Source: Eubacterium limosum
GTDB taxonomy: Bacteria > Bacillota > Clostridia > Eubacteriales > Eubacteriaceae
Direction: 5' to 3'
Length of the DNA stretch: 64,000 nt
NCBI RefSeq assembly: GCF_000807675.2
Contig: NZ_CP019962.1
Coordinates: forward strand, 992,001-1,056,000
Position 1 is the first letter of the stretch, and every line of letters starts with the position of its first letter. A model generated the notes under the pieces. That model was not told where the DNA came from. It saw nothing but the letters and a program-made list of their open reading frames with translations, and did no database searches. The position numbers and the translations under genes are program-made. This document shows positions 15,215 through 23,642 of this stretch, piece after piece.

Positions 15215-17050
15215 TCATGGGTTTTGTTGGTCAATAACCTCACGGCCTACGGCGGGTTTATCTGTAATCAGGCCGAGCACTCCGAGGTCGAGATACTGCC
15301 GCATTGCCTTGGGGTCATCCACCGTCCAGACATAAACCGGAAGCCAGGCTTTTCGGGCTTTGCTGATCAGGCTTTTTGTGACCATATTCTCTTCAACCGT
15401 AAGGAAGTCGATATCCATATTGACCAGACGCCTTGTGTCTGCCTTGCCCAGATTGCCATAGACGCAGTAGCCAACGGTATATTCGGGGTGCAGGGTTTTT
15501 AGCTGTTCCACCAGGCTGTAGTCCAAGGACATGAACATACAATTTTTTTCATCATTCTGCGCTTCAACGACCCTGGCGGTTTCAGCGGCAACATCAGCGG
15601 TTTCGTGTCCATGAGTTTTCAATTCAATGAGAAGCTTGATCTGTCCTTTTGTGGCCTTGAGCACTTCTTCAAGGGTTGAGATCTTTCCCTCAGCGTTATT
15701 TTGAGACAAGGTCAGTTCACCGAGCTCCCTGGCGGTGAGATCATAGACGTTGACATTTTCGCCGGAAAGGCGCTGGAGATTACTGTCGTGTATGACCATT
15801 GGCACATTGTCCTTGGATAAAAGAATGTCGATCTCCGCGTAGTCAGCGCCCTGGTCGATACCGCCCTGGATAGAGCCAAGGGTGTTCTCCACACCCTCTG
15901 AGCTTCCGCGGTGTCCGATGACGATAGGGCTGTGTAAAGCCGGTGGATTGTAAAAAAGGCTGAACATACCTACGGCAGCCAGAATAACAATTCCCAGAGC
16001 GATGGGTTTCTGATGCCTGATGAAAAAGGGATGGGCTTTGATACGTGTCCAAGCGCTTTTTGCCGTATGGCGTGAAATATGAAAGAAGCTCATGGCCTTT
16101 TCCTTCGTGTGACCAAGCCTTTCATCAATAAAGGGAAGAGCTCCGGCATCAATATTTACCCGGCCATCGAGCCCACTGTAACCCGCGGTCAGGATCGTTA
16201 GCAGCAAAAGCATAAGTGTGATGCGCAGCAGGCCTACCAGCAGAAAGCCCATAAGCGGCGCAAACGTATTTCCTGAAAAGAGGCTCAGGAAAACAGTGAG
16301 AGGGCCATTGCCGGAGATGCCAGGGAAGTAGGTAGGTACAAACCCCGGAAAGTTGAAAAGAATAATCCATAAAACCAAGTAAACGCCAAGCACTAAAGCG
16401 ACAGGCAGACGCCCTCTTTTTAAAATCCCGAAGCTTCGCCGTGAAGCCTTCATGAACGAAACGCGGTCCAGAACCATGGCAGGCAGTACGAAAAGCAGAA
16501 TAACAAAAAGTACAAATATAACCGCGTAAAACAGGTAAACACCAATATTTCCCATCAGAGTTTTTGAAAGCTCACCGGTAATAAAATTGGGAATCCGGGT
16601 CTGCGGCAGCAGCGACGGGCGTAAGCCGATATGGATCAGCGGCAGAAGCCCCAGAGCGTAAGCTGTAAAACCAACCGAGCCAAAATTTTTAAGGCTTTTA
16701 TAAGTCGTCAAAGCCATCTTCATGGCAGTGCCAAGGCTGATTGGATTTTTATGAAGCCTGTGGTAGAGCATTAAGATGATGACAGAAAACTCATAATAGA
16801 CCATAAGTGCACCCAGCGCCAGCATGATGATGAGGGTAATGACCCCGGGAATATTGGTGAAAAAATTAAGAATTCGCTCGTTAAATGCCAGACTATAGCC
16901 GCTGAGGTTCAAAAAAATCTGCATGATAAATGACAGCAGCGGCTTCAGCAGAACGGAGCAAAGCATCTTATAGACAACCTCAAAAGCCAATAGTGCCGGA
17001 AAGGTCTGAATAAAGGCAATGAGGGTATTTTGAATGTTTTTTGATTTCAT
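15215..17050 (-). CDS. Membrane glycerophosphodiester phosphodiesterase
   Basis: A 611-residue protein in two parts. Residues 1-360 contain about eight hydrophobic segments matching the membrane domain found before GDPD enzymes. Residues 370-611 form the catalytic barrel: IGHRGSSEGVENT (His, Arg), ADYAEIDILLSKDNVPMVIHD (Glu, Asp, His) and TDKPAVGREV near the end. The family hydrolyses glycerophosphodiesters to glycerol 3-phosphate and an alcohol; the membrane domain suggests action on membrane lipids or lipoteichoic acid, with the catalytic domain probably outside. The gene stands alone. Confidence 0.9.
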   Translation of the reverse strand: MKSKNIQNTLIAFIQTFPALLAFEVVYKMLCSVLLKPLLSFIMQIFLNLSGYSLAFNERILNFFTNIPGVITLIIMLALGALMVYYEFSVIILMLYHRLHKNPISLGTAMKMALTTYKSLKNFGSVGFTAYALGLLPLIHIGLRPSLLPQTRIPNFITGELSKTLMGNIGVYLFYAVIFVLFVILLFVLPAMVLDRVSFMKASRRSFGILKRGRLPVALVLGVYLVLWIILFNFPGFVPTYFPGISGNGPLTVFLSLFSGNTFAPLMGFLLVGLLRITLMLLLLTILTAGYSGLDGRVNIDAGALPFIDERLGHTKEKAMSFFHISRHTAKSAWTRIKAHPFFIRHQKPIALGIVILAAVGMFSLFYNPPALHSPIVIGHRGSSEGVENTLGSIQGGIDQGADYAEIDILLSKDNVPMVIHDSNLQRLSGENVNVYDLTARELGELTLSQNNAEGKISTLEEVLKATKGQIKLLIELKTHGHETADVAAETARVVEAQNDEKNCMFMSLDYSLVEQLKTLHPEYTVGYCVYGNLGKADTRRLVNMDIDFLTVEENMVTKSLISKARKAWLPVYVWTVDDPKAMRQYLDLGVLGLITDKPAVGREVIDQQNP

Positions 17051-17165
17051 GTCAGAGACTCCAAAGTTTTTTTATAGTTTACCATAAAACCAGACAGCGG
17101 ACATGAAAAACAGAAATTTTGTTATAAGAAAAACAGTTGCCGGCAGATTTGCGTGAGGTCTGTTA

Positions 17166-17519
17166 CTATCTTGAGGATATAGATGAAAAACAATGGGAAA
17201 AGTCTTCAGCACGCTCCCAGAGACAGCACCGCATATTGACCTTGCCGTTTGGCAGAAAAGCCACGCCTTCTTTTTTCAAAAGCTGTTCCTGAATACCAGG
17301 ACCGCCGAAGATAAGTCCCTTGCAAAGGGAGCCGTCACTGAAGACAACCCGGTGACAGGGGAGTTCCAGATGAGCGGGAACATGGCGGAGGGCAGCGCCC
17401 ACGGCTCTTGCAGCCCGGGGACGGCCAGCCAGAAGAGCGACCTGCCCATAAGAGGCGACCCGGCCTTCTGGGATATTTGCGATAACACGATAGAATTTTT
17501 CGTTGAGTGATACAGACAT
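17166..17519 (-). CDS. MGMT family protein (alkylguanine repair fold)
   Basis: A 117-residue protein comprising only the C-terminal domain of O6-methylguanine-DNA methyltransferase. IPEGRVASYGQVALLAGRP carries the helix-turn-helix and RAVGAALRHVP the arginine finger. The active-site motif is PCHRVV with cysteine, not the PWHRV of inactive alkyltransferase-like proteins, although the length matches the latter. Transfer of an alkyl group to the cysteine is therefore possible. The C-terminus has an extra cysteine-containing tail (MRCCLWERAEDFSHC). GGAGGTAACG precedes the ATG. Confidence 0.83.
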   Translation of the reverse strand: MSVSLNEKFYRVIANIPEGRVASYGQVALLAGRPRAARAVGAALRHVPAHLELPCHRVVFSDGSLCKGLIFGGPGIQEQLLKKEGVAFLPNGKVNMRCCLWERAEDFSHCFSSISSR

Positions 17520-17583
17520 ATTGGGCGTTACCTCCTGATTATGGTTTTATTATAGAAGATTATTCTGTGAAAAACAACGGATA

Positions 17584-17612
17584 AAAAGCCTCCAGTGTTT
17601 CAGGAGGCTTTT
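17584..17612. terminator. Terminator of the sulfite-reductase-like gene
   Basis: AAGCCTCC/GGAGGCTT stem, nine-base loop, T-rich on the plus and A-rich on the minus exit; serves mainly the minus-strand gene ending at 17619. Confidence 0.75.
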
Positions 17613-17618
17613 AAAAAA

Positions 17619-18554
17619 TCAGCAGGTAGCGCCGGATACGGTGGCAATACCCAAAATACTGTCCTTTTCGTCCAGCAGATCATTGGTGGTCAGGGCACGT
17701 TCTACAGCTTCCGCGCCCAGGCGTTCAACAGTAGAGCCAAAACGTTCGCTGTTCTGTCCTTCTTTTTTGTATAAGAGAATGGCTTTTTCCACAACATCCA
17801 TGATTTCGTCGCGGGTAAATAATGTTTTTAGTTCAGTGCCGCGGCGGATGGATTTCCCCCAACGGCCGCCAACATAAACTTTATAGCGGACTTCACCGTC
17901 AGGAATCGCATCAAAACGGCAGTTGTCAACACATAAACCGCAGTTGTTGCATTTATCCTCGTCAATGACGAGTTTTCCGTCTGTTACAGTGGCAGCGTCC
18001 ATTGGGCAGCGGTCCTCAACAGAGCACTTGCTGCATCCCTTGCACAGCTCATCATTATAATTGGGAATTTTTTGGCCGACGATACCTAAGTCATTGAGGT
18101 CAGGCTTTACGCAGTTATTTGGGCAGCCGCCGACAGCAATTTTAAATTTGTGAGGCAGTGTAACGTCCCGATAGCCCTCGTAAAAACGCTCGTGTATTTC
18201 GCGGGCAAGACCCTGTGTATCAATCAGGCCATAGGTGCAGACCGTTCCCTTACAGGCAACAACAGGGCGGACTTTTGGGCCAGTACCGCCGGTTACCATG
18301 CCCTCTTTAGCGATAAATTCCTGAAAAGGTACAATATCATCCCAGGTTAATCCCTGTACTTCTACGGTAAGACGAGTGGTAAAGGCAATGTTGCCATTCC
18401 CAAATTTCTCAGCCGCTTCACTCAGGCAGGCAAACTGAGCGGCGTTTAAAACGCCGTCCTCTGTGATAACACGGGCAGCAAAATGTTCGTGGTCATTGTT
18501 GAACAGGAAGCCCTGTCCCTTGACGCGTTTAATTTCTTCAGGTGCGATGTTCAT
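17619..18554 (-). CDS. Siroheme/Fe-S sulfite reductase-like protein (AsrC type)
   Basis: A 311-residue protein. The N-terminal ferredoxin-like half-domain (residues 5-75) precedes a nitrite/sulfite reductase 4Fe-4S domain with ACKGTVCTYG and AVGGCPNNC, the cysteines for a coupled [4Fe-4S]-siroheme centre. Two further ferredoxin clusters follow, CKGCSKCSVEDRCP and CNNCGLCVDNC. This is the layout of the anaerobic sulfite reductase catalytic subunit AsrC and short dissimilatory relatives. The AsrA and AsrB electron-input subunits are not next to it, so electrons must come from another donor and the true substrate may differ. Divergent from a LysR regulator that probably controls it. Confidence 0.85.
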   Translation of the reverse strand: MNIAPEEIKRVKGQGFLFNNDHEHFAARVITEDGVLNAAQFACLSEAAEKFGNGNIAFTTRLTVEVQGLTWDDIVPFQEFIAKEGMVTGGTGPKVRPVVACKGTVCTYGLIDTQGLAREIHERFYEGYRDVTLPHKFKIAVGGCPNNCVKPDLNDLGIVGQKIPNYNDELCKGCSKCSVEDRCPMDAATVTDGKLVIDEDKCNNCGLCVDNCRFDAIPDGEVRYKVYVGGRWGKSIRRGTELKTLFTRDEIMDVVEKAILLYKKEGQNSERFGSTVERLGAEAVERALTTNDLLDEKDSILGIATVSGATC

Positions 18555-18626
18555 AAGCTTGTAAATCTCCTTCTCCGTTTAGGTGAAAATATTCTTTATT
18601 CTTCAGTCTATAGATTAACGGATTTC

Positions 18627-18655
18627 TTGACGATTGTAAAATAGTATTTTATAAT
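18627..18655 (+). promoter_or_regulatory. Promoter of the lysR gene
   Basis: TTGACG (18627-18632), 17-base spacer, TATAAT (18650-18655). It lies in the 146-base divergent region; the AT-rich dyads around it (TATTTTATAATCAG, CTATAG repeats) are likely LysR contacts. Confidence 0.75.
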
Positions 18656-18700
18656 CAGTTTAATAGCTAAATACCTATAGAAGAACAATGGGGGATAATT

Positions 18701-19579
18701 ATGACTATCAGGCATCTGAAAGTATTTCTGGCAGTTGCGGAGACAGGCAAGATGAGCGCTGCTGCCGACCAGCTGTTTATTGCCCAGCCATCTGTCAGCC
18801 AGGCCATCGCAGATATTGAAAAATACTATAATGTGCGTCTTTTTGAAAGGCTTTCCCGCAAGCTTTACATCACACCGGCAGGCGAAAGGCTTTTAGATTA
18901 CGCCAGGCATATCGTGGCGCTGTTTGATGAAATGGAACTGGAGATGAAATATTCCGCTGAGCATACAACCCTTAAGATCGGCGGAACAGTGACCGTCGGA
19001 ACCACCATACTCAGCGATCTGGTGAGCCGGTTTGAGGCAGAAAATCCGCCGGTTACCCTGACAGTTCTGGTGGACAACACACCAGTCATCGAATCCATGA
19101 TTTTAAAGAGTGATCTGGACCTCGGGCTTGTTGAGGGCGAGGTAAGCAGCGAGGACCTTATCCAGATACCGGCAGTGGAGGACGAAATGGTTTTAATCTG
19201 TGGCACGGGGCATCCTTTTGCTGGCCGAAAGACCATCAGTCTTGACGAACTGCAGGGACAATATTTTGTGATTCGTGAAAAAGGCAGCAGAGCCCGCAGC
19301 TTTTTTGAGAAGATCCTGGACAGGGAGGGCGTGGAAATTGTGGAAAAATGGACGTGCACAAATACAGAGGCCATTAAGAACGCAGTGATGGATGGCCAGG
19401 GGCTGGCGGTGCTCTCCAAACGCCTGGTGGAACGGGATTTTGAACAGGGGCGGCTTTGCATACTCTCGATTCAGGGAATTCGTTTGCTGCGGAGCTTTAC
19501 GTTGATTTACCACAAAAATAAGTTTTTATCACCTCCTCTTAAGGCTTTTGTGCAAGCCTGCGAGGAATATAAAGATTAG
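18701..19579 (+). CDS. LysR family transcriptional regulator
   Basis: A 292-residue regulator. Residues 1-60 form the winged helix-turn-helix (RHLKVFLAVAETGKMSAAADQLFIAQPSVSQAI); residues 90-290 form the two-lobed effector-binding domain. The divergent position next to the siroheme protein gene fits the usual LysR arrangement in which it autoregulates and activates its neighbour. CysL/CbbR-like by overall sequence; the effector could be a sulfur or one-carbon compound, which is inference only. Confidence 0.9.
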   Translation: MTIRHLKVFLAVAETGKMSAAADQLFIAQPSVSQAIADIEKYYNVRLFERLSRKLYITPAGERLLDYARHIVALFDEMELEMKYSAEHTTLKIGGTVTVGTTILSDLVSRFEAENPPVTLTVLVDNTPVIESMILKSDLDLGLVEGEVSSEDLIQIPAVEDEMVLICGTGHPFAGRKTISLDELQGQYFVIREKGSRARSFFEKILDREGVEIVEKWTCTNTEAIKNAVMDGQGLAVLSKRLVERDFEQGRLCILSIQGIRLLRSFTLIYHKNKFLSPPLKAFVQACEEYKD

Positions 19580-19601
19580 TTTTCCACTTTTTGTTCACTT
19601 T

Positions 19602-19710
19602 TTGTCCACATTTTAACGTGGATAGTGTGGATAAGTTTTGGGATAAAAAACGGCTTTTAACGAAAATTACAGGGATTGCGTCCACAGGTTGTGCATAACT
19701 ATGTGGATAA
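19602..19710. promoter_or_regulatory. Cluster of DnaA boxes
   Basis: The 298-base gap before the shell-protein gene holds TGTGGATAA at 19626-19634 and 19702-19710 (exact DnaA boxes, TTATCCACA on the other strand), TTGTCCACA at 19602-19610 and TGTGCATAA at 19690-19698 (each one mismatch), plus partial CCACA/TGTGG sites to about 19750. No dnaA, dnaN or AT-rich unwinding element adjoins it, so it is more likely a DnaA-binding or titration site than oriC. Confidence 0.6.
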
Positions 19711-19877
19711 GCTGTGTTTTTTCACGATAAAAGTGTGAATAGCCTGTGGAAATGGGGTATATATCATTTTTGGTGCAAATTTTTCCATGACTCGGGCAGA
19801 GTTTCTTCTTTACTAACAAAATAACAGATGGTATGATTATAAACAATACAGAAATCTTAAAAAAGGGAGTTCAAAAA

Positions 19878-20522
19878 ATGACCGGGGATTTATTGAAAGC
19901 ACATGTTCTGTCCAGCAAACTGATGACAGACATTGAAGATATCATGATTGAAGAATTCGGCCTGCCTGAAGGCCACATTGACATCGGCCTTTTTACCACC
20001 GATAATGAGGATATTGGCTATGTGGCCGCGGATGAAGCGACCAAAAAGGCCAATGTGCAGGTCTGCTATGCCAAATCGACCTACGGGGGACTTGGCTGTG
20101 CCTACGGCGGAGAAATGATCGGTATTATCTCAGGGCCATCCATCAGCGATGTTGAGAGCGGTCTGCGGACCATTACGCATTTCACCGAGCACAATGCTTG
20201 CCTGTTCAGCGCCCGTGAAGATGACGGTGTACAATTTTATGCACAGGTTATCTCAAAAATCGGCACTTACCTCGCAGAAGTTTGTGATCTGCCTGTTGGT
20301 TCATCTGTCGCCTATCTTGTCGGCCCTCCGCTGGAATCTATGATGGGCGTCGATGAAGCTCTGACAGCTGCTGACGTAGAGGTCGTAAAATTCTTTGGAC
20401 CGCCAACCGTCTCCAACCGCGGTGGCGCCATCGTGACCGGGACACAGTCTGCCTGTAAAACCGCCTGCATGGCCTTCGCCAAAATGGTCATGGACTGCGT
20501 CGAAGAACCCGTGGACTACTGA
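19878..20522 (+). CDS. EutL-like bacterial microcompartment shell protein
   Basis: A 214-residue protein starting MTGDLLKAHVLSSKLM; ATG 19878 has AAAAGGGAG upstream. Two tandem BMC-type halves can be traced (about residues 20-110 and 120-210), the second with SVAYLVGPPLESMMGVDEAL and PPTVSNRGGAIVTG. This is the pattern of EutL/PduB-type trimeric shell proteins whose central gated pore passes cofactors or substrates. No other shell proteins, ethanolamine or propanediol enzymes are nearby, so it is an orphan; the rest of a compartment may be elsewhere. Its stop codon is the first base triplet of the R1 repeat array. Confidence 0.82.
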   Translation: MTGDLLKAHVLSSKLMTDIEDIMIEEFGLPEGHIDIGLFTTDNEDIGYVAADEATKKANVQVCYAKSTYGGLGCAYGGEMIGIISGPSISDVESGLRTITHFTEHNACLFSAREDDGVQFYAQVISKIGTYLAEVCDLPVGSSVAYLVGPPLESMMGVDEALTAADVEVVKFFGPPTVSNRGGAIVTGTQSACKTACMAFAKMVMDCVEEPVDY

Positions 20523-20875
20523 AGCTGAGTCCAATTTTGAAAAACAAAATTGGCAGCGAGTAAGGAGAGAGCGACAGCGAACGGACGAGCGCAACGAAGC
20601 AAACGTCTTGTTTGAAAAAACTCTCCGAAGGAGGAATAAAGGTTTTTTCAAATAAAGACGAAGCCGTCCAATTTTGGAAAACAAAATTGGCAGCGAGTAA
20701 GGAGAGAGCGACAGCGAACGGACGAGCGCAACGAAGCAAACGTCTTGTTTGAAAAAACTCTCCGAAGGAGGAATAAAGGTTTTTTCAAATAAAGACGAAG
20801 CCGTCCAATTTTGGAAAACAAAATTGGCAGCGAGTAAGAAGAGAGCGACAGCGAACGGACGAGCGCAGCAACGTC
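20520..20875 (+). repeat. R1 repeat array: two full and one partial 137-bp units
   Basis: Starts at the shell-protein TGA with TGAAGCTGAGTCC. The TCCAATTTTG element recurs at 20530, 20667 and 20804, an exact 137-base period with near-identical sequence. Each unit holds hairpin 1 (CCAATTTTG/CAAAATTGG), a purine-rich GCGAGTAAGGAGAGAGCG tract, and hairpin 2 (CGTCTTGTTTGAAAAAAC pairing with GTTTTTTCAAATAAAGACG). The third unit stops before hairpin 2. No protein is encoded. Confidence 0.9.
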
Positions 20876-20907
20876 ATTCCTGTAATAAAAAATTCAAACG
20901 AACAAGA

Positions 20908-20936
20908 GACTCTGAGTTTTTATCAGAGTCTTTTTT
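20908..20936 (+). terminator. Intrinsic terminator after the R1 array
   Basis: GACTCTGA/TCAGAGTC 8-bp stem followed by T6; closes the shell-protein transcript, placing the array in its 3' untranslated region. Confidence 0.88.
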
Positions 20937-21000
20937 GTTCCCCAAATTCACAGAAAACCTGTTATAATAAAGATAATAAACAAGGAAGCGAGGGATAAAG

Positions 21001-21420
21001 ATGGCCTATACCATTACAGAAAAATGTATCGGATGCACGATCTGTGCGAGAAACTGTCCGGTGATGGCCATCACCGGTGAAAAGAAAAAGCAGCATGTGG
21101 TGAATGACAAGCGCTGTATCGACTGCGGCGTTTGCGGAAGATCCTGTCCACAGGCTGCCATTTTGGACAACAGAGGAGAGATCGCGAATAGAGTCCCAAA
21201 GGATCAATGGAAAAAACCAATGGTAGAACCAGCCGTGTGCAGTGCCTGCTCAATGTGCGTGGAAGGCTGCCGCTTTGAATGTCTGGCAATTTCGATGCCG
21301 GCTTTTAAAGGCGACATCCGCGTATACGCGGAACTGGTCAAACCAAGGGCCTGTGTGGGCTGCGGCCTGTGCGAAAGCCTGTGTCCTCTTTCAGCAATCC
21401 GCATGGAGGTGATTCAATGA
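21001..21420 (+). CDS. Polyferredoxin-type 4Fe-4S protein
   Basis: A 139-residue protein with four CxxCxxCxxxC sets: CIGCTICARNCP, CIDCGVCGRSCP, CSACSMCVEGC and CVGCGLCESLCP, so four [4Fe-4S] clusters are expected. It is the likely electron partner of the aldehyde oxidoreductase, whose ATG overlaps this stop codon (ATGA at 21417-21420), indicating translational coupling. A TATAAT box at 20963-20968 gives the probable operon promoter. A separate iron-sulfur subunit encoded just before aor resembles other multi-subunit AOR systems in acetogens. Confidence 0.9.
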   Translation: MAYTITEKCIGCTICARNCPVMAITGEKKKQHVVNDKRCIDCGVCGRSCPQAAILDNRGEIANRVPKDQWKKPMVEPAVCSACSMCVEGCRFECLAISMPAFKGDIRVYAELVKPRACVGCGLCESLCPLSAIRMEVIQ

Positions 21421-23309
21421 AGCCTTTGAATTATTTGCATATTAACCTGAGCACAGGTAAAATACGTCCGCTGCCCATCAAAGAAGGGGTTGTGAGGGCA
21501 TATCTTGGCGGTAAAACACTGGCAGCCAAGCTGCTTTATGATTTGCTGCCAAAGGGTGTGGAACCTTTGGCAAAAGAAAATATTCTGATCATCAACACAG
21601 GAATTATGACGGACACTGGCGCGCCCTCCTCCAGCCGTTTTAACATGACCTTTAAAAATGTGATGACTGGGGGCATCGCCTCATCCAACTGCGGAGGAAG
21701 CTTTGGGATGATGATGCGGCGCGCCGGAGTGGACGGGATTATTCTGGCAGGCGGAGCAGAAAAACCGGTATATCTGGAAATTCTGGACGGCGTGGTAACG
21801 ATCCGCGACGCAGAAAACCTGTGGGGGATGGATGCCGAGGCTGTTCAGGAACGCTTCCCCAAGGTTTATGGGAAAGTGGTCATCGGGCCAGCAGGGGAAA
21901 ATAAGGTGCGTTATGCCTGCGCTGTTTCAGGCGAACGGGTAGCCGGCCGGTGCGGCTGCGGCGCGGTAATGGGCGTTAAAAATTTGAAGGGGATTGTGGC
22001 TTATGGAACCAAACGGCCAGAGCTTTACAACAAACCAGCTTTTGACGCCTATGTAAAAAAGTGGGTGAAATTCATTCAGAATCATCCCATGACGGGTGAC
22101 AGCCTGCCCCATTACGGTACTGCAGGTCTTGTAAATAACGCCAATGCCTCACATGCGCTTCCAACCCATAATTTTAAACGGGGCCAGTTTGAGGCAGCGG
22201 AGGAAATCTGCGGGGAGACCCTTGCGGATAAGTACCTGACCCGAAACGGTGGCTGTGTGAGCTGTCCCATACGGTGTGAGCGGCGTGTGATGGTTGGCGG
22301 ACGCGAGGTAAAAGGGCCGGAGTTTGAAACCGTGGGTCTTTTTGGTTCAAATATTGAAAACAGCAATCTGGAATTGATCAATGAGATTAATTATAGAGCC
22401 GATATTCTGGGGATAGATACGATTTCGCTGGCGGGCACACTGGCCTTTGCCATGGAACTTCAGGAAAGGGGAATGGCAGACTTTGGACTCCACTTTGGGG
22501 AAACCGGCAACCTGCTGGAGATCATCGAAAAAATTGCGTATCGCCAGGACATCGGTGACGAGCTGGCAGAAGGCAGCGCCCGGCTGGCAAAAGAATACGG
22601 CGGGACTGATTTTGCCATCAACGCCAAGGGCATGGAACTGGCATCTTATGAGCCGCGGCGTTCAGTTGGCATGGGGCTTGGCTATGCGACCTCCAACCGC
22701 GGTGGCTGTCATCTGAATGGCGGCTATCTGGCGCTGATGGAATCAGTGGGTGTCATGAGCGTCGGTGCACAGGGAACAAAGGGAAAGCCTGAGCTCACCG
22801 CTTTTATGCAAAACGGCATGGAAGCCGGTTCGGCGGCAGGTTTCTGCCTGTTCACCATGCAGACCATGATCCCGTCGATTTTGTATCATATGGGGCCAGT
22901 CAGCCCGGTAACCCATACTGCGGGCAAGGCCATGATCATGGCCCGGGGGATTCTTGGAAATATGTGGCCTTTGATGCCGGGACTGCTGCCCGTTAAAACC
23001 ATGTATCTGATGCCGCACTGCAAGGCCATTGAACTGGCTACCGGCATGCGCATGACGACCGGAGAGTTCCTTCAGGTTGGTGAGCGTGGTTTTACCATTG
23101 AACGGCTCTTTAATCTGCGGGAAGGTTTGACTGCTGAGGATGACAGTCTGCCGGGCCGGCTGACGGACGAACTTCAGGAACCAGGTGATCCCAGCACCAG
23201 GGTAGATCTTGAAGCAATGCTTCCGGTATACTATAAGGTGAGGGGCTGGGATGAGCGCGGTGTGCCAACAGCCGCAACCCTCAAGCGTCTGGGGCTTGGA
23301 AGCTTATGA
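21417..23309 (+). CDS. aor: Tungsten aldehyde:ferredoxin oxidoreductase
   Basis: A 630-residue AOR family enzyme starting MKPLNYLHINLSTGKIRPLP. The N-terminal domain carries the pterin-binding region (SSRFNMTFKN, GIASSNCGGSFG). The cluster motif GGCVSCPIRC and later MGLGYATSNRGGCHLNGG follow the family pattern; length is normal. It interconverts aldehydes and carboxylic acids with ferredoxin, e.g. acetate to acetaldehyde in acetogens. The gene is coupled by 4-base overlaps to the ferredoxin gene before it and to a MoaD-like gene after it, consistent with dedicated electron transfer and cofactor supply. Substrate range is not evident. Confidence 0.92.
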   Translation: MKPLNYLHINLSTGKIRPLPIKEGVVRAYLGGKTLAAKLLYDLLPKGVEPLAKENILIINTGIMTDTGAPSSSRFNMTFKNVMTGGIASSNCGGSFGMMMRRAGVDGIILAGGAEKPVYLEILDGVVTIRDAENLWGMDAEAVQERFPKVYGKVVIGPAGENKVRYACAVSGERVAGRCGCGAVMGVKNLKGIVAYGTKRPELYNKPAFDAYVKKWVKFIQNHPMTGDSLPHYGTAGLVNNANASHALPTHNFKRGQFEAAEEICGETLADKYLTRNGGCVSCPIRCERRVMVGGREVKGPEFETVGLFGSNIENSNLELINEINYRADILGIDTISLAGTLAFAMELQERGMADFGLHFGETGNLLEIIEKIAYRQDIGDELAEGSARLAKEYGGTDFAINAKGMELASYEPRRSVGMGLGYATSNRGGCHLNGGYLALMESVGVMSVGAQGTKGKPELTAFMQNGMEAGSAAGFCLFTMQTMIPSILYHMGPVSPVTHTAGKAMIMARGILGNMWPLMPGLLPVKTMYLMPHCKAIELATGMRMTTGEFLQVGERGFTIERLFNLREGLTAEDDSLPGRLTDELQEPGDPSTRVDLEAMLPVYYKVRGWDERGVPTAATLKRLGLGSL

Positions 23310-23554
23310 TTACGGTGAAATATTTCGGAGCGCTGAGGGCATTAACCGGCACAGCGCAGGAGAGTCTTGAGGCGGCAGATATTAAAGAGGTGCTGGTAAA
23401 AATAAAAGCCGCCCATGGGAAAGAGGCGGCAGCGAAAGCCAGGCGGTGTCTGATCCTGCTGAACAGCGATAATGTCAATCTGCACAACGGCATGCGGACA
23501 AGCCTGAAAATTGGCGATGTCGTCAGTTTCGTCCCCGTCTGCGCGGGAGGCTGA
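23306..23554 (+). CDS. MoaD/ThiS family sulfur carrier
   Basis: An 82-residue ubiquitin-fold protein ending in the Gly-Gly required for thiocarboxylate formation (CAGG). It begins MITVKYFGALRALTG, and overlaps the aor stop by four bases. MoaD-like proteins bring sulfur into the dithiolene of molybdopterin, the tungsten ligand in AOR, so the placement makes biochemical sense. The TGA stop is the first triplet of R1 copy e; a second in-frame TGA follows two codons later. Confidence 0.9.
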   Translation: MITVKYFGALRALTGTAQESLEAADIKEVLVKIKAAHGKEAAAKARRCLILLNSDNVNLHNGMRTSLKIGDVVSFVPVCAGG

Positions 23555-23642
23555 AGCTGAGTCCAATTTTGAAAAACAAAATTGGCAGCGAGTAAGGAGG
23601 AGCGACAGCGAACGGACGAGCGCAACGAAGCAAACGTCAGCT
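23552..23642. repeat. R1 repeat, copy e, between convergent stops
   Basis: Spans exactly from the moaD TGA to the stop region of the minus-strand Fe-S gene: TGAAGCTGAGTCC, hairpin CCAATTTTG/CAAAATTGG, GAGTAAGGAGGAGCG, CGAGCGCAACGAAGC, ACGTCAGCT. AGCTGA at 23555-23560 and TCAGCT at 23637-23642 are terminal inverted repeats, and the TCA is the reverse complement of the neighbour's TGA stop. The second hairpin seen in other copies is absent. Confidence 0.88.

Noticed and set aside
19602-19750. Chromosomal origin oriC
   Set aside because: DnaA boxes are present but there is no dnaA, dnaN, rpmH or clear AT-rich unwinding element in the window.
20301-20739. Minus-strand frames rich in Ser/Arg/Leu within R1 repeats
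   Set aside because: They arise from the repeat itself, overlap the shell gene and lack ribosome sites.
20520-20875. Tandem repeats as a CRISPR array
   Set aside because: The 137-base units are contiguous and identical throughout with no variable spacers and no cas genes.
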